NCBI GenBank assembly: GCA_040902585.1
Contig: JBBDXA010000199.1
Span: 1 to 16,953 of the forward strand
Origin: JBBDXA01 sp040902585
Lineage (GTDB): Bacteria; Planctomycetota; Phycisphaerae; Phycisphaerales; Phycisphaeraceae
Direction of reading: 5' to 3'
DNA length: 16,953 nt
Shown here: in pieces, positions 16,101 through 16,953 of the stretch
How the letters are laid out: every line of letters starts with the position of its first letter
How positions within the stretch are numbered: position 1 is the stretch's first letter
The notes under the pieces: generated by a model
The model's input: only the letters and a program-made list of their open reading frames with translations
Told to the model about the DNA's origin: nothing
The model's database searches: none
Position numbers and translations under genes: made by a program

Positions 16101-16564
16101 GTGAGTATGCCGTGGGCGCGCAGCGTTTCATCCGCACCTGGCGCACGCCCATCGGCACGATTCAAGCCGCCGATCACTTCCGGCATCACGGCGTCGATGT
16201 CGCTCCCAAAGACAGCGAAGCGGTCATCTGGTCGCCGGTCTATACAACTGTTAGTGGCTCGCTGCCGTGGGATGATACGACGAAGATGTGGATGAACGGC
16301 CCGCGCTACGGCCTGCTCCGCTCCAGGCTCAACGTCACCACGCCCGGCAAGGTCGCCCTCAAACTCAGCCCCCGCTCGGAGGTGAAGCTCTGGGTCGGCA
16401 CCAACGCGGTGACCGTCAGCGAAACCACCCTCCTGGACCTGCCCCAGGGTGAACACACGCTGACCTTCGCGATCCTCGAAGGCCGAAACGAACCCCGCTT
16501 CAGCGCGGAACTGGTTGACGTCGAAGGCTCGCCAGCCAGGGCCCAGGTCGTGGGCGGGAAGTGA
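13115..16564 (+). CDS. PVC-type membrane-bound dehydrogenase with HEAT-like repeats and CxxCH heme domain
   Basis: 1149 aa with a signal peptide (about 1-25, APALA-Q; an ATG at 13124 is an equally possible start). The N-terminal half (40-385) is a beta-propeller-like dehydrogenase domain of the PVC family: FKVAAGMELKLFA, MNFDAKGRLWIASSEVYP, two calcium-type DTDGDGxAD loops (100-108 and 145-153), HHILHTFRFGVDGFLYMNQS and GGDGAIYIADWYNPIIQHGE. Residues about 395-800 are helical HEAT-like repeats (HHRLEGLWMYQT, HPRVRLEAVNALRQL). A c-type heme domain follows: C873-V-A-C876-H877, VGPDMTSIGG, LIESLLEPAKKVKEGY, and SLMPVGLTDGLTRAELVDLVSFLSRLG with a probable axial Met. A strand-rich tail (about 1005-1149) may bind carbohydrate. 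Likely periplasmic oxidation of a sugar or alcohol with electron transfer to heme. Last gene of the operon, followed by a terminator-like hairpin. Confidence 0.92.
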   Translation: MSTMKHTLAPTLLALALLAAPALAQRGLRDIPKPDPDRELKEFKVAAGMELKLFAATPMLASPIQMNFDAKGRLWIASSEVYPMIKPGQVANDKIIVLEDTDGDGQADKSTVFADGLLIPTAVMPDATGNACWVANSTEMLYLKDTDGDGKADEKRIVLSGFGTEDTHHILHTFRFGVDGFLYMNQSIYIHSHIETPWGVRRLNAGGIWHFRPDTMQLEVFCRGFVNTWGHQQDRWGQSFATDGAYGDGVNYTFPGATFVTAHNAKRTLKGLNPGQPKHCGLEILSGRHLPEDWSGTHITNDFRGNRVNRFVITEDGSGYAGKKVEDVLSSPNVAFRPVDVKMGGDGAIYIADWYNPIIQHGEVDFRDERRDHVNGRVWRISAKDRAPVKLPKIIGATADNLLPLLKEPEDFTRLHAKLQLREVASKSGDAAKEVESKLASWIASLDANDSQFEHHRLEGLWMYQTLNIVEPALLKAVLRSKDHRARAAATRVLYHWHDRVPDALALLSVQVEDEHPRVRLEAVNALRQLDSLPAAETAMKALDKPVDQWLDFAIWLTARETSPHWLSVVQEGKRVFGGNAGHLTFAIKAAESPQVVGSLVTMLKQGKIDAAQRGETFDMVAALGGPGELRFVLDEAIAKRNPGLLAEVLKATQQRNVKPAGDLSVITPVIDDKAAPMAITASRLAGAWKLEAARGKLTENFKNAKLPGNVRQAAADGLASLGGDASKATFSELASGDGDLGTRMMAAVALAAVDLNAGAARIADILVALPETANPAGVLNPMLSRAGGPQALAKALDGKKIKPDVAKIAMRTITGSPQQSPELLEAIMKAGDLSNPKRELSSEEMAAMMEEVGKKGNPARGEAIYRRDTLRCVACHAIGGSGGAVGPDMTSIGGSAPVDYLIESLLEPAKKVKEGYHAVQITTQDFEVLAGVPIRKNDKELVLRTSDDKEVTLLATNIASQREAPSLMPVGLTDGLTRAELVDLVSFLSRLGKTGEYAVGAQRFIRTWRTPIGTIQAADHFRHHGVDVAPKDSEAVIWSPVYTTVSGSLPWDDTTKMWMNGPRYGLLRSRLNVTTPGKVALKLSPRSEVKLWVGTNAVTVSETTLLDLPQGEHTLTFAILEGRNEPRFSAELVDVEGSPARAQVVGGK

Positions 16565-16606
16565 GCCGACCCGCCCGGCCCGGTCCCGGTTCCTCCCCAC
16601 CCGGCC

Positions 16607-16633
16607 CCCGCGATCGGCCGGCCTCGCGGGTTT
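16607..16633 (+). terminator. Possible intrinsic terminator of the SGNH-esterase-dehydrogenase operon
   Basis: Stem CCCGCGA (16607-16613) and TCGCGGG (16624-16630) around a 10-base loop, followed by only TTT, 43 bases past the dehydrogenase stop codon. Position and stem fit a terminator, but the T-run is short. Confidence 0.45.
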
Positions 16634-16639
16634 CCCCGT

Positions 16640-16657
16640 GGTAGACACATGTCTACC
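16640..16657. repeat. 18-bp palindrome with GTGTCTAC-type half-sites
   Basis: GGTAGACA and TGTCTACC are exact complements around a central CA. The half-site recurs at 16729-16758. The form suits an operator or recombination core as well as a hairpin. Confidence 0.5.
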
Positions 16658-16728
16658 ATACCCCCTACCCCCTGGTGGCCATTTTGTCTTAAGTCTGGTG
16701 TTCATAGCTGTTTACCAAATGGCTACCT

Positions 16729-16758
16729 CGTGTCTACCCCGTGTCTACTAGACACGGG
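16729..16758. repeat. Direct repeat plus 21-bp palindrome of the same motif
   Basis: CGTGTCTACC (16729-16738) is repeated directly as CGTGTCTAC (16740-16748). The second copy forms the left half of an exact 10-bp inverted repeat, CCCGTGTCTA (16738-16747) and TAGACACGGG (16749-16758), around a single C. With 16640-16657 this makes five GTGTCTA/TGTCTACC half-sites in 119 bases. Confidence 0.55.
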
Positions 16759-16782
16759 CTTCGCCTCGTTCGGGGCAGGGCC

Positions 16783-16815
16783 GGCGCGAAACGATCGCGC
16801 CGCCGCCGAAGGCGG
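16783..16815. repeat. Two adjacent short hairpins
   Basis: GGCGCGA (16783-16789) pairs with TCGCGCC (16795-16801) around 5 bases. Immediately after, CCGCC (16803-16807) pairs with GGCGG (16811-16815) around GAA. The stretch 16565-16953 contains no gene I can support. Its last part (16816-16953) shows only GGGGCT and AGCCCC flanking 12 bases near 16908-16931. Confidence 0.4.
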
Positions 16816-16953
16816 ACAATACACTAACGTTTACCGTACCATTTTTATTGCCATGGCGACGGCTGCCTGCATCAGGGCCTGTGCTTTGGATGTGCCTTAG
16901 GTGGCTGGGGCTGGAGTCCGCGCAAGCCCCGGCCTGGCGCACAAGTGGAAGGG

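Noticed and set aside
13658..16705. Long minus-strand open frame (about 1015 codons)
   Set aside because: Antisense to the PVC dehydrogenase gene; composition is Arg/Ala/His-rich with no recognisable domain, typical of a shadow frame.
16748..16942. Small minus-strand open frame (64 codons) at the window end
   Set aside because: No family likeness, and it runs through the hairpins and the edge of the palindrome; not supportable as a gene without sequence beyond the window.

Overview
The window is GC-rich, gene-dense DNA that most likely comes from a planctomycete, possibly the class Phycisphaerae. The main clues are a PVC-type membrane-bound dehydrogenase fused to a CxxCH heme domain, a secreted CxxCH cytochrome fused to an FGE/sulfatase-modifying-factor-like domain, a planctomycete-style SGNH-like protein, and two membrane proteins with the CPxC..YDLRG..GDCPECG zinc ribbon. 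This placement is inferred from gene content only; there is no rRNA or other phylogenetic marker here. I recognise 11 protein genes. I see no RNA gene, CRISPR array, transposase, integrase or recognisable defence system.

Layout. 60-1520 (-) encodes a secreted polysaccharide-lyase-6-like beta-helix protein. 1679-2017 (+) is a small DUF4190-like membrane protein. It converges on a two-gene minus-strand unit (2234-2803 and 2837-3283) of zinc-ribbon membrane proteins, with an AT-rich inverted repeat between the convergent ends. A large near-perfect inverted repeat (3367-3459) lies between the zinc-ribbon pair and a plus-strand pair: a diheme FGE-like protein (3551-6124) and a secreted PDZ protein (6183-7658). 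That pair converges, across a degenerate 7-bp tandem array, on a minus-strand pair: L-threonine aldolase (9014-10075) followed 9 bp later by a TraB/GumN-like protein (7724-9004). A 306-bp divergent intergenic region carries another long inverted repeat. Then comes a tight plus-strand operon: SGNH-like protein with an N-terminal beta-sandwich (10382-12169), serine esterase (12195-13103) and PVC heme dehydrogenase (13115-16564). The last 389 bases hold a terminator-like hairpin and several palindromes built on GTGTCTAC.

How it fits together. Nine of the 11 gene products are predicted to be exported or membrane-bound. The PL6-like protein, SGNH-like protein, esterase and PVC dehydrogenase suggest breakdown or oxidation of acylated polysaccharide or sugar substrates outside the cytoplasm, with electrons passed to c-type heme. 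This is inference from families and neighbourhood; no substrate can be read from the sequence.

Most worth following up: (1) a GspG pseudopilin-like globular domain apparently inserted inside the TraB/GumN-like protein; (2) a PL6-like lyase whose catalytic Lys aligns to Arg and whose neighbouring His aligns to Leu; (3) an SGNH-like protein lacking the block I serine; (4) a diheme protein with an FGE fold lacking the catalytic cysteines; (5) a different repeat element in nearly every intergenic gap, several of them at convergent gene ends.
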